From Acidovorax sp. (GTDB lineage Bacteria; Pseudomonadota; Gammaproteobacteria; Burkholderiales; Burkholderiaceae_C), in the NCBI RefSeq assembly GCF_021287135.1, contig NZ_JAJTBB010000004.1, positions 1-62,630 of the forward strand: a stretch of DNA of 62,630 nucleotides, in the 5' to 3' direction. The translations under genes and the position numbers were made by a program. Within the stretch, counting starts at the first letter, position 1. Each line of letters starts with the position of its first letter. This document shows, in pieces, positions 1 through 8,187 of this stretch. The notes under the pieces were generated by a model. The model was not told the DNA's origin and did no database searches. It was given only the letters and a program-made list of their open reading frames with translations.

Positions 1-105
1 TTGCCCGCAGCAGAGCGGAGGGACGCAGCCTGTAGGGTCGCCCTTTGGCCTCCACATAACTTCGCTGCGCGAAGTGAGTGGAGTCCCGCTTCGCGACCTT
101 TGGTT

Positions 106-133
106 CCTTTCTTTCGGCGACGCGAAAGAAAGG
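106..133. repeat. strong hairpin, 11-bp perfect stem
   Basis: CCTTTCTTTCG and CGAAAGAAAGG flank a six-base loop. No T-run follows on either strand, so it is not an obvious intrinsic terminator. Similar palindromes are, from memory, widespread between genes in Burkholderiales. Only one copy is present here. Confidence 0.6.
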
Positions 134-216
134 GACTCGCCCGCCGGGGCGACATCCCGGCTCCCGCCCTCGGCGAAAGCATGCTGCGCAGATGGGCGAG
201 CGAGCGTTCATGCCCC

Positions 217-246
217 GGCTTCGACAGGCTCAGCCCGAACGGGTGG
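217..246 (+). repeat. REP-like sequence, copy 1
   Basis: Contains CTTCGACAGGCTCAGCCCGA followed by ACGGG. A second, inverted-arm version is at 13102-13170. This short sequence is a common interspersed repeat of high-GC proteobacteria; no function is assigned. Confidence 0.6.
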
Positions 247-311
247 GAGAAAGCACCGAGGCTTCGGCAACCTCAACCCGGCAGCGCGTCGCGTTGGGAG
301 TCCTGAAAAAA

Positions 312-366
312 ACTATCAAATTCATAGCTTCCCGCGCTTGCTAGTCAAGCGCCAGAGGCCAAAAAC
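312..366 (+). repeat. dispersed repeat family 1, copy A
   Basis: Matches the family pattern CTAT-n-AAAT-n-ATAGCT, a GCGCTTG...CAAGCGC hairpin, then GAGGCCAAAAA. It ends about 10 bases before the urtE start codon, so it lies in the urtE leader. Confidence 0.75.
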
Positions 367-375
367 GTTTAAAAA

Positions 376-1080
376 ATGCTCACCGTCCAAAACATCAACC
401 AGTACTACGGCGGCTCCCACATCCTGCGCGACGTGAGCCTCACCGCCGAACCCGGCAAGGTCACCGTGCTGCTGGGCCGCAACGGCGTGGGCAAGACCAC
501 GCTGCTCAAGAGCCTGATGGGCCTGGTGCCCATCAAGAGCGGCTCCATCACCTTCGACGGCCAGCCCATGGACAAGGCCGCGCCGTATGACCGCGCCCGC
601 GCCGGCATGGGCTTTGTGCCCCAGGGCCGCGAGATCTTTGGCCGCCTTACGGTGGAAGAAAACCTGCGCATGGGCCTGGCCTACCGCAGTGCCTCCACCC
701 CCGTGCCGCCGCACCTGTACGAGCTGTTCCCGGTGCTCAAGCAAATGCTCAGGCGCCGCGGCGGAGACCTGTCGGGCGGGCAGCAGCAGCAGCTGGCGAT
801 TGCGCGGGCCCTCGCGCCGGGGCCGCGCCTACTGATCCTGGACGAGCCCACCGAAGGCATCCAGCCCAGCATCATCAAGGACATCGGCCGCGTCATCCGC
901 ATGCTGGCCGACCAGGGCCTGAATGGTGAGAAGGTGGCCATCCTGCTGTGCGAGCAGTACTACGACTTTGCGCAGGAGCTGGCCGACGAATACCTCGTCA
1001 TGGAGCGCGGCGAGGTCATCGCCCGCGGGCCGGGCAGCGAGATGGAGGCCAAGGGCATCCGCAATTTGGTAGCGATTTAA
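376..1080 (+). CDS. urtE: urea ABC transporter ATP-binding subunit UrtE
   Basis: This 234-residue protein is an ABC ATPase of the branched-chain amino acid/urea type and would power urea uptake together with UrtA-D, which are not in the window. Walker A is GRNGVGKTT (34-42), the Q-loop is PQGRE (82-86), the signature LSGGQ (132-136) and Walker B LLILDEP (152-158). The opening motif with QYYGGSHIL and the VPQGREIFGRLTVEENL stretch are typical of UrtE rather than LivF. The ATG follows a dispersed repeat and no strong Shine-Dalgarno is visible. Urea is an end product of the ureide pathway encoded further right. LivF-like specificity cannot be fully excluded. Confidence 0.88.
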   Translation: MLTVQNINQYYGGSHILRDVSLTAEPGKVTVLLGRNGVGKTTLLKSLMGLVPIKSGSITFDGQPMDKAAPYDRARAGMGFVPQGREIFGRLTVEENLRMGLAYRSASTPVPPHLYELFPVLKQMLRRRGGDLSGGQQQQLAIARALAPGPRLLILDEPTEGIQPSIIKDIGRVIRMLADQGLNGEKVAILLCEQYYDFAQELADEYLVMERGEVIARGPGSEMEAKGIRNLVAI

Positions 1081-1135
1081 GAACCGTCCCAGTCTCGCCC
1101 TGGCCCTCAACGTCTTCACACCGGCTCGGTCGCCG

Positions 1136-1303
1136 CTAGGGATCTCTGCACGAATCATCGCGCCGTGTGCATCTGCGGCCTCGGGCAGTCTGCGGCGTTG
1201 CAAATCCTCGCAATAGCTGCGGCTATTGCTGCGTTTTGCGCCTTGCAGCCCCTCCCGATCCGCAGTGCCCACTTGCCGCTCGATTCGTGCAGAGCATCCC
1301 TAG
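1136..1303 (+). repeat. 168-bp inverted-repeat element, copy 1
   Basis: The element runs from CTAGGGATCTCTGCACGAAT to its inverted copy ending in CATCCCTAG: terminal arms of about 20 bp that match except for one extra base. A perfect inner palindrome (GCAATAGC-TGCG-GCTATTGC, 1211-1230) sits near the middle, so the whole unit could fold as one long hairpin. Related copies are at 18122-18280 and about 25768-25938, in the same orientation. This copy lies between the convergent urtE and PAP2 genes and overlaps the 3' end of the latter. Confidence 0.85.
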
Positions 1304-2119
1304 GCGTTGGCGGTGCCAGCGCGACACGCTCTCCAGAATCAGCACCGTGCACACCATCCACGTACCGCCCAGCAGCCAGCCGGCCAGCACGTCGCTGGCG
1401 TAGTGCACGTGCAGCACCACGCGGCTCCAGCCGGTGGTGAAGACTAACGCGCCCGCGGCCAGGGCGGCCGGCAGGTGCCAGGCGCGCGGCAGCAGGCGCG
1501 TGGCCAGGTAGGCCAGCAGGGCATAGGCCACCAGCGAGGCACTGCTGTGGCCGCTGGGAAAGCTGTAGCCGCTGGCCTGGGCGATGCCGTGGTCGTGCTC
1601 GGGCCGCACGCGCTCGAACACGTTCTTGAGCACCTTGGTCAGCGCCCCGTTGCCGGCCATGGCGAAGAGCCAGGCGGTGGCCAGCAGCCGGTGGCGGGCG
1701 GACCACAGCGCCACCGCCACCACCCCGGTCAGCCCCGTCAGCGCCCAGGAATCCCCCAGGTGCGTGAGCGCGGCAAACCAGCGCAGCACGGCCGTGTCCG
1801 CCTGGCTGCGCAGGCCGCCGGCCAGGGCATCGTCCAGCACGCCCCAGGCGCCTCCGTCGCGCCCGCTTTCGGCCAGCTCGGCCATCGCAGCGCCGGCCAG
1901 CACCAGCACGAAGGCCGCGGTGCCCATGGCGGCCAGCAGGGTCCAGCGCGCCTGCACGGGCACGAAGCGGCGCAGGGGCGGGCTGGCGCGCCGCAGGGCG
2001 CGCAAGGCCGCCAGGCCGGCGCAGCCCACCAGCGCGCCGGCGGCCACGCCCGCCAGCCACCACCCCAGAGGGTGGCTTGCCAGCAGGGTGCCCAGGGTGT
2101 GTGCATCGATCTCGGTCAT
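1223..2119 (-). CDS. PAP2-family membrane phosphatase
   Basis: A 298-residue integral membrane protein with the three phosphatase motifs of the PAP2 superfamily: KNVFERVRP (K-x6-R-P), PSGHS, and SRVVLHVHYASD (SR-x5-H-x3-D). About six hydrophobic segments surround them. Such enzymes remove phosphate from phosphatidate, undecaprenyl diphosphate or phosphatidylglycerophosphate in the membrane. The start at MTEIDAHTL is the first ATG before the membrane part. The divergent neighbour is a diacylglycerol-kinase-like gene, which suggests a phospholipid role. The last 20-odd residues (from about GMLCTNRAAS) are translated from the inverted-repeat element, and the stop codon is inside its central palindrome, so the C-terminus looks acquired. 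Confidence 0.85.
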   Translation of the reverse strand: MTEIDAHTLGTLLASHPLGWWLAGVAAGALVGCAGLAALRALRRASPPLRRFVPVQARWTLLAAMGTAAFVLVLAGAAMAELAESGRDGGAWGVLDDALAGGLRSQADTAVLRWFAALTHLGDSWALTGLTGVVAVALWSARHRLLATAWLFAMAGNGALTKVLKNVFERVRPEHDHGIAQASGYSFPSGHSSASLVAYALLAYLATRLLPRAWHLPAALAAGALVFTTGWSRVVLHVHYASDVLAGWLLGGTWMVCTVLILESVSRWHRQRLGMLCTNRAASGHCGSGGAARRKTQQ

Positions 2120-2443
2120 TCGCTTCAGTGTTTCCTTGCGCAGGGTTTCAGGGGCGGGCCGGTGAAGGCCCCGGCCGGTGAACCGGCGAGCCGGCATGCG
2201 TTTGTACCGGAGTTCCGCGCCGTTGCGCACCAAAGGCGCGGGCCGGCAGGGGCCAAAACCGCCCGCGGACGGCGTGGCCGTGCGCGCCGCTGTCGGCGCC
2301 CGCTGACAGGGCCAAGGCATGGGCACCGGCTGCGCCCGGCCGCCGGCGATTGCACCATGGGCGGGTGGCGCGGCTTCCCCGCTTCTCCTTGGCCTCTTTC
2401 CGTGCCCCCACTGCGCCCGCTGGCTTTCTCCCCCCTCCCTGCA
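2120..2443. other. divergent intergenic region, PAP2 / lipid kinase
   Basis: Holds the two divergent promoters, presumably. The sequence is very GC-rich, with the decamer GGCCGGTGAA occurring twice (around 2157-2187) and a weak CTGTC...TGACAG hairpin further right. I see no gene and no recognisable operator. Confidence 0.5.
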
Positions 2444-3547
2444 ATGATCGTTTCCGAGCCCGCCGCCCCCGCGTTTCCCCGCGGTCCTCTCCACTTGGTG
2501 ATACCGCTGCGGCCCGGCGCGGACCTGGATCTGCTGCGCGCCAAGCTGGAGGGCGTGCTGGCGCTGCACCCGCGCGACGTGGTCTGGCATGTGCCGCGCG
2601 AGCGCTCCGGCATCGTGCAGCTGGCGCACGATGCCGCCGCCGCCGCCCGCCTGGACGGCGGGCTGGTGGTGGCCGCGGGCGGTGACGGCACCATCAACGC
2701 CGTGGCCGCGGCCGTGCTGGCCGCCGGGCTGCCCATGGGCGTGGTGCCCATGGGCACCTTCAACTACTTTGCCCGCGAGCAGGGCCTGGCGCTGGACGCC
2801 GAGGCTGCCGTGCACGACCTGATGCGTGCCCTGGAGGCGGGCGACATGCATCCTGTTCAGGTCGGGTACGTGAACCGGCGCCTGTTCATCGTCAACGCCA
2901 GCGTGGGCCTGTACCCCAAGCTGCTGGCCGAGCGCGAGCGGGCCTCCCGGCGCTTTGGCCGGTCGCGCCTGGTGGCCGTGGCGGCGGCCGTGTGGAGCAT
3001 GTTCCGGCCGGCCTGGGGGCGCCGCTGGCGCGTGGTCATGAAAACCCACGAGGACGCCCAGGTGCGCCAGGAGGAGCACCGCGTCACCACCCTGTTCGTG
3101 GGCAACAACCCCTTGCAGCTGGACCGCATCGGCCTGCCGCAGGCGCACCAGGTGGCCCGCGGGAACCGGCTGGCGGTGGTCATGCTGCAGCCCCAGGGCC
3201 GCTGGGCCGTGGCGCGCACCGTGTGGAACGCTGCGACGGGCCAGCTGGACAAGGACAGCGCGGTGATCAGCATGGCGTGCTCGGAACTCACCGTGGAGCC
3301 CGCCAGCTGGCGCCCTCCGCGCGTGAAGGTGGCGTTCGACGGGGAGCGCGAATGGATGGCGCCGCCCCTGCATTTCCGCCTGGCCGAGCGGCCCCTGTGG
3401 CTGGTAGCGCCGGGCGCGCCGCTGCGCGACGCACCGCCCCGCACGGGGCCTGCTGCGGCTGAGGCGGCTGAGGCGCCGCCAGCGCCCCTGATACCGGCGC
3501 CGATCGCTCCCTCACCGGCAGGCGGCGGCGGGTTGCTGCCCGCGTGA
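2444..3547 (+). CDS. diacylglycerol kinase-family lipid kinase
   Basis: A 367-residue protein of the DAGK_cat/YegS family. The nucleotide-binding motif AAGGDGTINAVA is near residue 75, followed by MGTFNYFARE, the equivalent of the family's GTxNDFA. The fold then continues through a LipidA/DAGK C-terminal domain (VGNNPLQLDRIG, DGEREWMAPP). It would phosphorylate diacylglycerol or a related lipid using ATP at the inner face of the membrane. I chose the ATG of MIVSEP because homology begins shortly after it; the frame is open further upstream. The last 35 residues are Ala/Pro/Gly-rich and probably disordered. It lies 22 bp before the metallophosphoesterase gene and is probably cotranscribed. Confidence 0.82.
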   Translation: MIVSEPAAPAFPRGPLHLVIPLRPGADLDLLRAKLEGVLALHPRDVVWHVPRERSGIVQLAHDAAAAARLDGGLVVAAGGDGTINAVAAAVLAAGLPMGVVPMGTFNYFAREQGLALDAEAAVHDLMRALEAGDMHPVQVGYVNRRLFIVNASVGLYPKLLAERERASRRFGRSRLVAVAAAVWSMFRPAWGRRWRVVMKTHEDAQVRQEEHRVTTLFVGNNPLQLDRIGLPQAHQVARGNRLAVVMLQPQGRWAVARTVWNAATGQLDKDSAVISMACSELTVEPASWRPPRVKVAFDGEREWMAPPLHFRLAERPLWLVAPGAPLRDAPPRTGPAAAEAAEAPPAPLIPAPIAPSPAGGGGLLPA

Positions 3548-3569
3548 GCGGCGGGTTCCTGGCACTACT

Positions 3570-4373
3570 ATGACCGTTCTGATGCACTTGTCGGACCTGC
3601 ACTTTGGTGCCCATGACCCCGCGGTTTGCGCCGCAGCGCAGCGCCTGGCCCAGCGCCTGGGGGTGGCCATGGCCGTGGTGTCCGGCGACCTCACGCAGCG
3701 CGCCACGGCCCCGCAGTTCGAGCAGGCCGCGCGCTTTGTGCAGGGGCTGCACGCGCGCTCCACGCTGGTGCTGGCGGGCAACCACGACCTGCCGCTGTTC
3801 GCCTGGTGGATGCGGTGGGGCCGCGCCTACGAGCGCTTCGCCGATCAGTTCGGCCTGGACCAGGAGCCCGTGCGGCACATGGGCGCGTTCTACGTGGTCG
3901 GCGTCAACACCACCCGCGCATGGCGGCACGAGCGGGGCAGCCTGTCGTCCGCCCAGATCGAGCATGTGGCCCGGCTGCTGGCGCGTGCGCCGCCGGACGC
4001 GTGGCGCATCGTTGCCAGCCACCACCCGCTGGTGGCCCGCGACGCGCTCGACCGCGCCCACCGCCCGCACCGCGCCGACGAGGCCGTGCAACGCTGGCGC
4101 ACCGCCGGTGCGCAGATGCTGCTGTCGGGCCACGCCCACCACCCGGCGCTGCTGCCAGCGGGCGGCGGCCTGTGGGCCAGCAGCGCGGGCACGGCGGTCT
4201 CGCACCGGCTGCGGCACGGCGCGCCCAACAGCCTGGTGGTGCTGAGCGTGGAGGCCACGGGCGCCGCACCCGGCGGGCAGGCGCGCACCGCAGCGCGCTG
4301 GGACTACGACGCAGCCAGCGGCGAATTCACGTGCGTGCTGCGCCAGCCTGTGGGGATGGCGGACGGCGGGTGA
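3570..4373 (+). CDS. calcineurin-like metallophosphoesterase
   Basis: A 267-residue soluble protein with all five metallophosphoesterase blocks: DLHFG near the N-terminus, GDLTQR, GNHD, SHHPL and GHAHH. These carry the Asp, His and Asn ligands of the dinuclear metal site. The family includes CpdA (cyclic-nucleotide phosphodiesterase) and lipid or nucleotide phosphatases, and specificity cannot be read from sequence. It follows the lipid kinase closely on the same strand, so a phospholipid or signalling role is possible. A copy of dispersed repeat family 1 begins a few bases after the stop codon. Confidence 0.85.
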   Translation: MTVLMHLSDLHFGAHDPAVCAAAQRLAQRLGVAMAVVSGDLTQRATAPQFEQAARFVQGLHARSTLVLAGNHDLPLFAWWMRWGRAYERFADQFGLDQEPVRHMGAFYVVGVNTTRAWRHERGSLSSAQIEHVARLLARAPPDAWRIVASHHPLVARDALDRAHRPHRADEAVQRWRTAGAQMLLSGHAHHPALLPAGGGLWASSAGTAVSHRLRHGAPNSLVVLSVEATGAAPGGQARTAARWDYDAASGEFTCVLRQPVGMADGG

Positions 4374-4378
4374 AGTTT

Positions 4379-4440
4379 GCTATTGAATGAATAGCTGCTC
4401 GCGCTTTGTTCAAGCGCCCTGGAGGCCAAAAATACCAAAA
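4379..4440 (+). repeat. dispersed repeat family 1, copy B
   Basis: One of the best-preserved copies: GCTATTGAATGAATAGCTGC, then a GCGCTTTG...CAAGCGC hairpin, then GGAGGCCAAAAATACC. It lies directly after the metallophosphoesterase stop codon, between convergent genes. Confidence 0.85.
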
Positions 4441-4478
4441 CCCCCAGCGCCCGCGCTGGAGCGCTGGCCCCACCGCCC

Positions 4479-5201
4479 TCAACAGCCCAGCAGGTCGGCC
4501 AGGTGGTTCAGGTCCCGCGCGTGCAGGTCGTTGCCGGGCTGGGGGGAAACGTCCTTGGGCCGCGCCGCGCCAAACTCGTGCGGCCGTTCCACATAGGCCG
4601 TGCGCAGGCCGCAGGCGCGGGCGCCAGCCAGGTCGTCGTGGTGGGCGGCCGCCAGCATCACCTGGGCCGGCGCCAGGTTGAAGATGCGCGCCGCGCCCAG
4701 GTACACCTCCGCGCTGGGCTTGTAGGCCTTGAACACCTCGGCGCTCAGCACGCAATCCCAGGGCAGGCCAGCGCGCTTGGCCATGTGGGTGAGCAGGCCG
4801 ATGTTGCCGTTCGACAGGCTGGTGATGAGGTAGCGCTTTTTCAGCCGCGTCAGCCCCTGCACGCTGTCGGGCCAGGCGTCCAGGCGGTGCCACACGCGGT
4901 TGAGGTGCGCGCGCTCGGCTTCGCTAAGGTGCGCCAGCCCGAACTGCGGCAGGATCTCGTCCAGGATGGCGCGGTGCAGGTCGTCGATCAGCGTCCAGGG
5001 CTGGCCGCCCTGCATCACCCGGGCCATGGCGGGCTGGTAGCCCGCGCGCCAGGCCAGGGCGAACGCGTCGCCGTCCACCGCGGGGTACAGCGCCCGCATT
5101 TCGCGCACGATGCTGCCGTGCCAGTCCACCACGGTGCCGAAGATGTCGAAGGCCAGCACCTGCACGGTGGGGGCGTCGTCGGTGCCTGGTGTGGGATGCA
5201 T
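4479..5201 (-). CDS. HAD superfamily hydrolase, haloacid dehalogenase type II-like
   Basis: A 240-residue HAD enzyme. Motif I is DIFGTVVDW with nucleophile Asp19; motif II is the Ser of SLSNGN; motif III is the Lys of FKAYKP; motif IV is AAHHDDLAGA. The length, the LSNGN motif and the KAYKPS motif fit type II 2-haloacid dehalogenases, which release halide from 2-haloalkanoates through an ester intermediate. Many members of the subfamily are phosphatases, however, so dehalogenase activity is an inference. The start MHPTPG is the only ATG near the conserved core. It is divergent from the MFS gene. Confidence 0.82.
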   Translation of the reverse strand: MHPTPGTDDAPTVQVLAFDIFGTVVDWHGSIVREMRALYPAVDGDAFALAWRAGYQPAMARVMQGGQPWTLIDDLHRAILDEILPQFGLAHLSEAERAHLNRVWHRLDAWPDSVQGLTRLKKRYLITSLSNGNIGLLTHMAKRAGLPWDCVLSAEVFKAYKPSAEVYLGAARIFNLAPAQVMLAAAHHDDLAGARACGLRTAYVERPHEFGAARPKDVSPQPGNDLHARDLNHLADLLGC

Positions 5202-5299
5202 GGGATCCTGCGGTGGGGTTGTCGGGAGACCGGGCAGCTTAGCAGCGCGGCCGGGCCGGCGATACCCCCGTGCCAGCAAGGCCGCAGGGTGCGTGGTAT

Positions 5300-5330
5300 G
5301 GTTACCAAAACAGGGTTTACCCCTGTAACC
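5300..5330 (+). promoter_or_regulatory. imperfect palindrome upstream of MFS gene
   Basis: GGTTAC and GTAACC flank an inner CAGGG/CCCTG stem. It sits about 110 bases before the MFS start in the divergent spacer. It could be an operator or an RNA hairpin; nothing in the sequence decides between them. Confidence 0.4.
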
Positions 5331-5440
5331 GCGTTTCTTTTTGCTTCGACTCCCCCGTCCTTTCCTCCCCCGCCGCCCACGCTGCTGGCGGGCCGGAGGG
5401 CATGTGCCGGACGGTGGGGCGGCCCCACTTCGCTGATGCC

Positions 5441-6664
5441 ATGACTGCGCCTGTCCCGTCCCTGCCCACCGCCCCCACACCCGCCGACGACCGCACCCTG
5501 GTGCGCGCGGTCCTGGCCCTGGGCGTGGGCGGGTTTTCCATCGGCACGGGCGAATTCGTCATCATGGGCCTGCTGCCCGAGGTGGCGCGCGACATCGGGG
5601 TGAGCATTCCGCAGGCCGGCCACGTCATCAGCGCCTATGCCCTGGGCGTGGTGGTGGGCGCGCCGGTGCTGGCCGTGCTCTGCGCGCACTGGGGGCGGCG
5701 CGCGCTGCTGATGGCCCTGATGGCGGTGTACGCGCTGGGCAACTTTGCGTCGGCGCTGGCGCCCGGGTACGCGTCGCTCAGCGCGCTGCGCTTGTTCACG
5801 GGCCTGCCGCACGGCACCTACTTTGGCGTGGCCGCGCTGGTGGCGGCGGCCCTGGCGCCGCCGGGGCGGCGTGCGCGGGCGGTGGGGTGGGTCATGCTGG
5901 GGCTGACCAGCGCCACGCTGGTGGGCGTGCCCATTGCCGCCGCGCTGGGCGAGGCTTTTGGCTGGCGTGCGGCCTTTGTGTTTGTGGGGCTGATCGCGGT
6001 GGCCGCGGTCGCCATGGTGCGGCTGTGGGTGCCCGACATGCCCGCGCCGCACGGTGCAAGCCCGCTGCGCGAGCTGGGCGCGCTGGCGCGCAAGCAGGTG
6101 TGGTTCACCCTGGGCATTGGCGCCATCGGCTTTGGCGGCATGTTTGCCGTGTTCAGCTACATCAAGCCGACGTTGCTGGAAGTGGCCGGCATGCCCCCCG
6201 CGCTCATGCCGTTCGTGCTGTCGCTGTTTGGCCTGGGCATGGTGGCGGGCAACCTGGTGGGCTCGCGCATGGCGGACAAGGCGCTCATGCCCGCGGTGGG
6301 CAAGGTGCTGGTGTGGTCCATTCTGGTGCTGGCGCTGTTTGTGCCCGCCGCGCACCACCCTGCCAGCGCGGCGTTGGCCACGTTCTTCCTGGGCACCTTG
6401 GTGGCCATCGGCCCCGCACTGCAGATCCGCCTGATGGACGTGGCGGGCGACGCGCAAACGCTGGCCGCCGCGCTCAACCACTCGGCCTTCAATGCCGCCA
6501 ACGCGCTGGGCGCCTGGCTGGGCGGTGTGGGCATCGCGGCAGGATGGGGCTGGACCTCCACCGGCTGGGTGGGCGTGGTCCTGGGCCTGGGCGGCGTGGC
6601 GATCTTTGCGTGGTCGCTGGGCAGCGAAAGGGCGACGGCCGCCCGCACGGCGGCCACGGCGTAG
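5441..6664 (+). CDS. MFS transporter, DHA1 (AraJ/PbuE-like)
   Basis: A 407-residue, roughly 12-segment major facilitator. The first helix carries GTGEFVIMGLLPEVARDIG, typical of the DHA1 group that includes AraJ, Bacillus purine exporter PbuE and chloramphenicol-type exporters. Loop 2-3 has CAHWGRRALL, a variant of the family's G-x-x-x-D-R-x-G-R-R motif. It probably acts as a proton-coupled exporter in the inner membrane. A purine export role would fit the neighbourhood but is only an inference. The start was set at MTAPVPS, directly before the first membrane segment; the frame is open upstream. Confidence 0.8.
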   Translation: MTAPVPSLPTAPTPADDRTLVRAVLALGVGGFSIGTGEFVIMGLLPEVARDIGVSIPQAGHVISAYALGVVVGAPVLAVLCAHWGRRALLMALMAVYALGNFASALAPGYASLSALRLFTGLPHGTYFGVAALVAAALAPPGRRARAVGWVMLGLTSATLVGVPIAAALGEAFGWRAAFVFVGLIAVAAVAMVRLWVPDMPAPHGASPLRELGALARKQVWFTLGIGAIGFGGMFAVFSYIKPTLLEVAGMPPALMPFVLSLFGLGMVAGNLVGSRMADKALMPAVGKVLVWSILVLALFVPAAHHPASAALATFFLGTLVAIGPALQIRLMDVAGDAQTLAAALNHSAFNAANALGAWLGGVGIAAGWGWTSTGWVGVVLGLGGVAIFAWSLGSERATAARTAATA

Positions 6665-6758
6665 CAGCCGCCCCGCGTAGCTGCAACGTCGCAGCTTCGC
6701 GACACCCGCACCCATCGCGGGTGGCATGCGCGCAGCGTTGTGCGTTACATTGCCTGCG

Positions 6759-6778
6759 GGCCGGCCTTTCTGCCGGCC
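6759..6778. other. short perfect hairpin in alaC leader
   Basis: GGCCGGC and GCCGGCC flank a six-base loop, about 45 bases before the alaC start. There is no T-run. It could be a weak terminator for the upstream MFS gene or a leader structure. Confidence 0.35.
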
Positions 6779-6823
6779 ACGTCGCTCGGACGGTTCCGGG
6801 CGCTTACGTGAAAGTCACACCGC

Positions 6824-8053
6824 ATGTCTGCAGCATCGCAGGGCAAGCGCCGTTTTGCGCGCATTGACCGCCTCCCCCCCTACGTCTTCAACATCACGGC
6901 CGAGCTCAAGCTCGCCGCCCGCCGCCGCGGCGAAGACATCATCGACATGAGCATGGGCAACCCCGACGGGGCCACGCCGCCGCACATCGTCGCCAAGCTC
7001 ACCGAAGTGGCCCAGCGGCCCGACACCCACGGCTACAGCGCCAGCAAAGGCATCCCGCGCCTGCGCCGCGCCATCAGCCATTGGTACAAAAACCGCTATG
7101 CGGTGGACATCAACCCCGACACCGAGGCCATCGTCACCATCGGCTCCAAGGAGGGCCTGGCCCACCTCATGCTGGCCACGCTGGACCGGGGCGACACCGT
7201 GCTGGTGCCCGACCCGAGCTACCCCATTCACATCTACGGCGCCGTGATCGCGGGCGCCGACATCCGCAGCGTGCCCGTGGCGCCCGACGTGGACTTCTTT
7301 GCCGAGCTGGAAAAAGCCATCCGCGGCAGCTACCCCAAGCCCAAGATGATGATCTTCGGCTTCCCCAGCAACCCCACGGCGCAGTGCGTGGACCTGGGCT
7401 TCTTCGAGCGCGTGATCGCCCTGGCCAAGAAGCACGACATTCTGGTGGTGCACGACCTGGCCTACGCCGACATCGTGTACGACGGCTACCGCGCCCCCAG
7501 CATCATGGAAGTGCCCGGCGCCAAGGACGTGGCGGTGGAGTTCTTCACCCTCAGCAAAAGCTACAACATGGCAGGCTGGCGCGTGGGCTTCATGGTGGGC
7601 AATGCCGACCTGGTGGCGGCGCTGGCGCGCATCAAGAGCTACCACGACTACGGCACCTTCACGCCCCTGCAGGTGGCCGCCATCGCCGCGCTGGAGGGCG
7701 ACCAGCAGTGCGTGAAAGACATCGCCGCCCAGTACCAGCGCCGCCGCGACGTGCTCTACAAGGGCCTCACCGAAGCCGGCTGGGCCGTGGACTGCCCCAA
7801 GGCCAGCATGTACATCTGGGCGCGCATTCCTGAACCGTACCGCGCGCTGGGCTCGCTGGAGTTTGCGCGGCAGCTGCTGGACAAGGCCAAGGTGTGCGTG
7901 TCGCCGGGCATCGGCTTTGGCGACCAGGGGGACGAGTACGTGCGCTTTGCGCTGATCGAGAACGAGGCGCGGATTCGGCAGGCGGTAAGGGGGATTCGCG
8001 CCATGTTCAAGGCGGATGGACTGTTGAAGATACCGGCAACAGCAACGGCTTGA
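6824..8053 (+). CDS. alaC: glutamate-pyruvate aminotransferase AlaC
   Basis: A 409-residue class I/II PLP aminotransferase that makes alanine from pyruvate and glutamate in the cytoplasm. The PLP lysine lies in [15 protein letters not shown], preceded by [10 protein letters not shown] and VVHDLAYAD (the Asn and Asp that hold the cofactor). The N-terminal [15 protein letters not shown] and the SMGNPDG motif match AlaC better than aspartate aminotransferases. Length is normal for the family. It is monocistronic here: the upstream MFS gene is 160 bases away and the next gene is of different base composition. Confidence 0.88.
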   Translation: MSAASQGKRRFARIDRLPPYVFNITAELKLAARRRGEDIIDMSMGNPDGATPPHIVAKLTEVAQRPDTHGYSASKGIPRLRRAISHWYKNRYAVDINPDTEAIVTIGSKEGLAHLMLATLDRGDTVLVPDPSYPIHIYGAVIAGADIRSVPVAPDVDFFAELEKAIRGSYPKPKMMIFGFPSNPTAQCVDLGFFERVIALAKKHDILVVHDLAYADIVYDGYRAPSIMEVPGAKDVAVEFFTLSKSYNMAGWRVGFMVGNADLVAALARIKSYHDYGTFTPLQVAAIAALEGDQQCVKDIAAQYQRRRDVLYKGLTEAGWAVDCPKASMYIWARIPEPYRALGSLEFARQLLDKAKVCVSPGIGFGDQGDEYVRFALIENEARIRQAVRGIRAMFKADGLLKIPATATA

Positions 8054-8187
8054 CACTCGAACATCCTGCCGCTTGGGGTCTACACTCGACCAATTCTGAA
8101 TGAGGGTTAGGGCTTGGCCGCCGCTCCTTGACGGCCCAGCGCGGTCCTTAAGTTCTCACGATTGTTGATTGGTTGTGCGGCGAACCC

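Larger units (their letters stand above)
1..375. other. gene-free left flank
   Basis: I see no credible gene here; the open frames overlap one another and have no recognisable product. The stretch holds a perfect 11-bp-stem hairpin (106-133), a REP-like sequence (217-246) and one copy of the roughly 60-bp dispersed repeat (312-366) that ends just before the urtE start codon. In most urea transporter operons urtD lies directly against urtE, so this spacer is longer than expected. What lies to its left cannot be seen. Confidence 0.6.

Noticed and set aside
1475-2443. Long plus-strand open frame continuing upstream of the lipid kinase
   Set aside because: It is antisense to the PAP2 gene, is rich in Gln/Gly/Arg as high-GC shadow frames are, and has no homology signature before the ATG at 2444.
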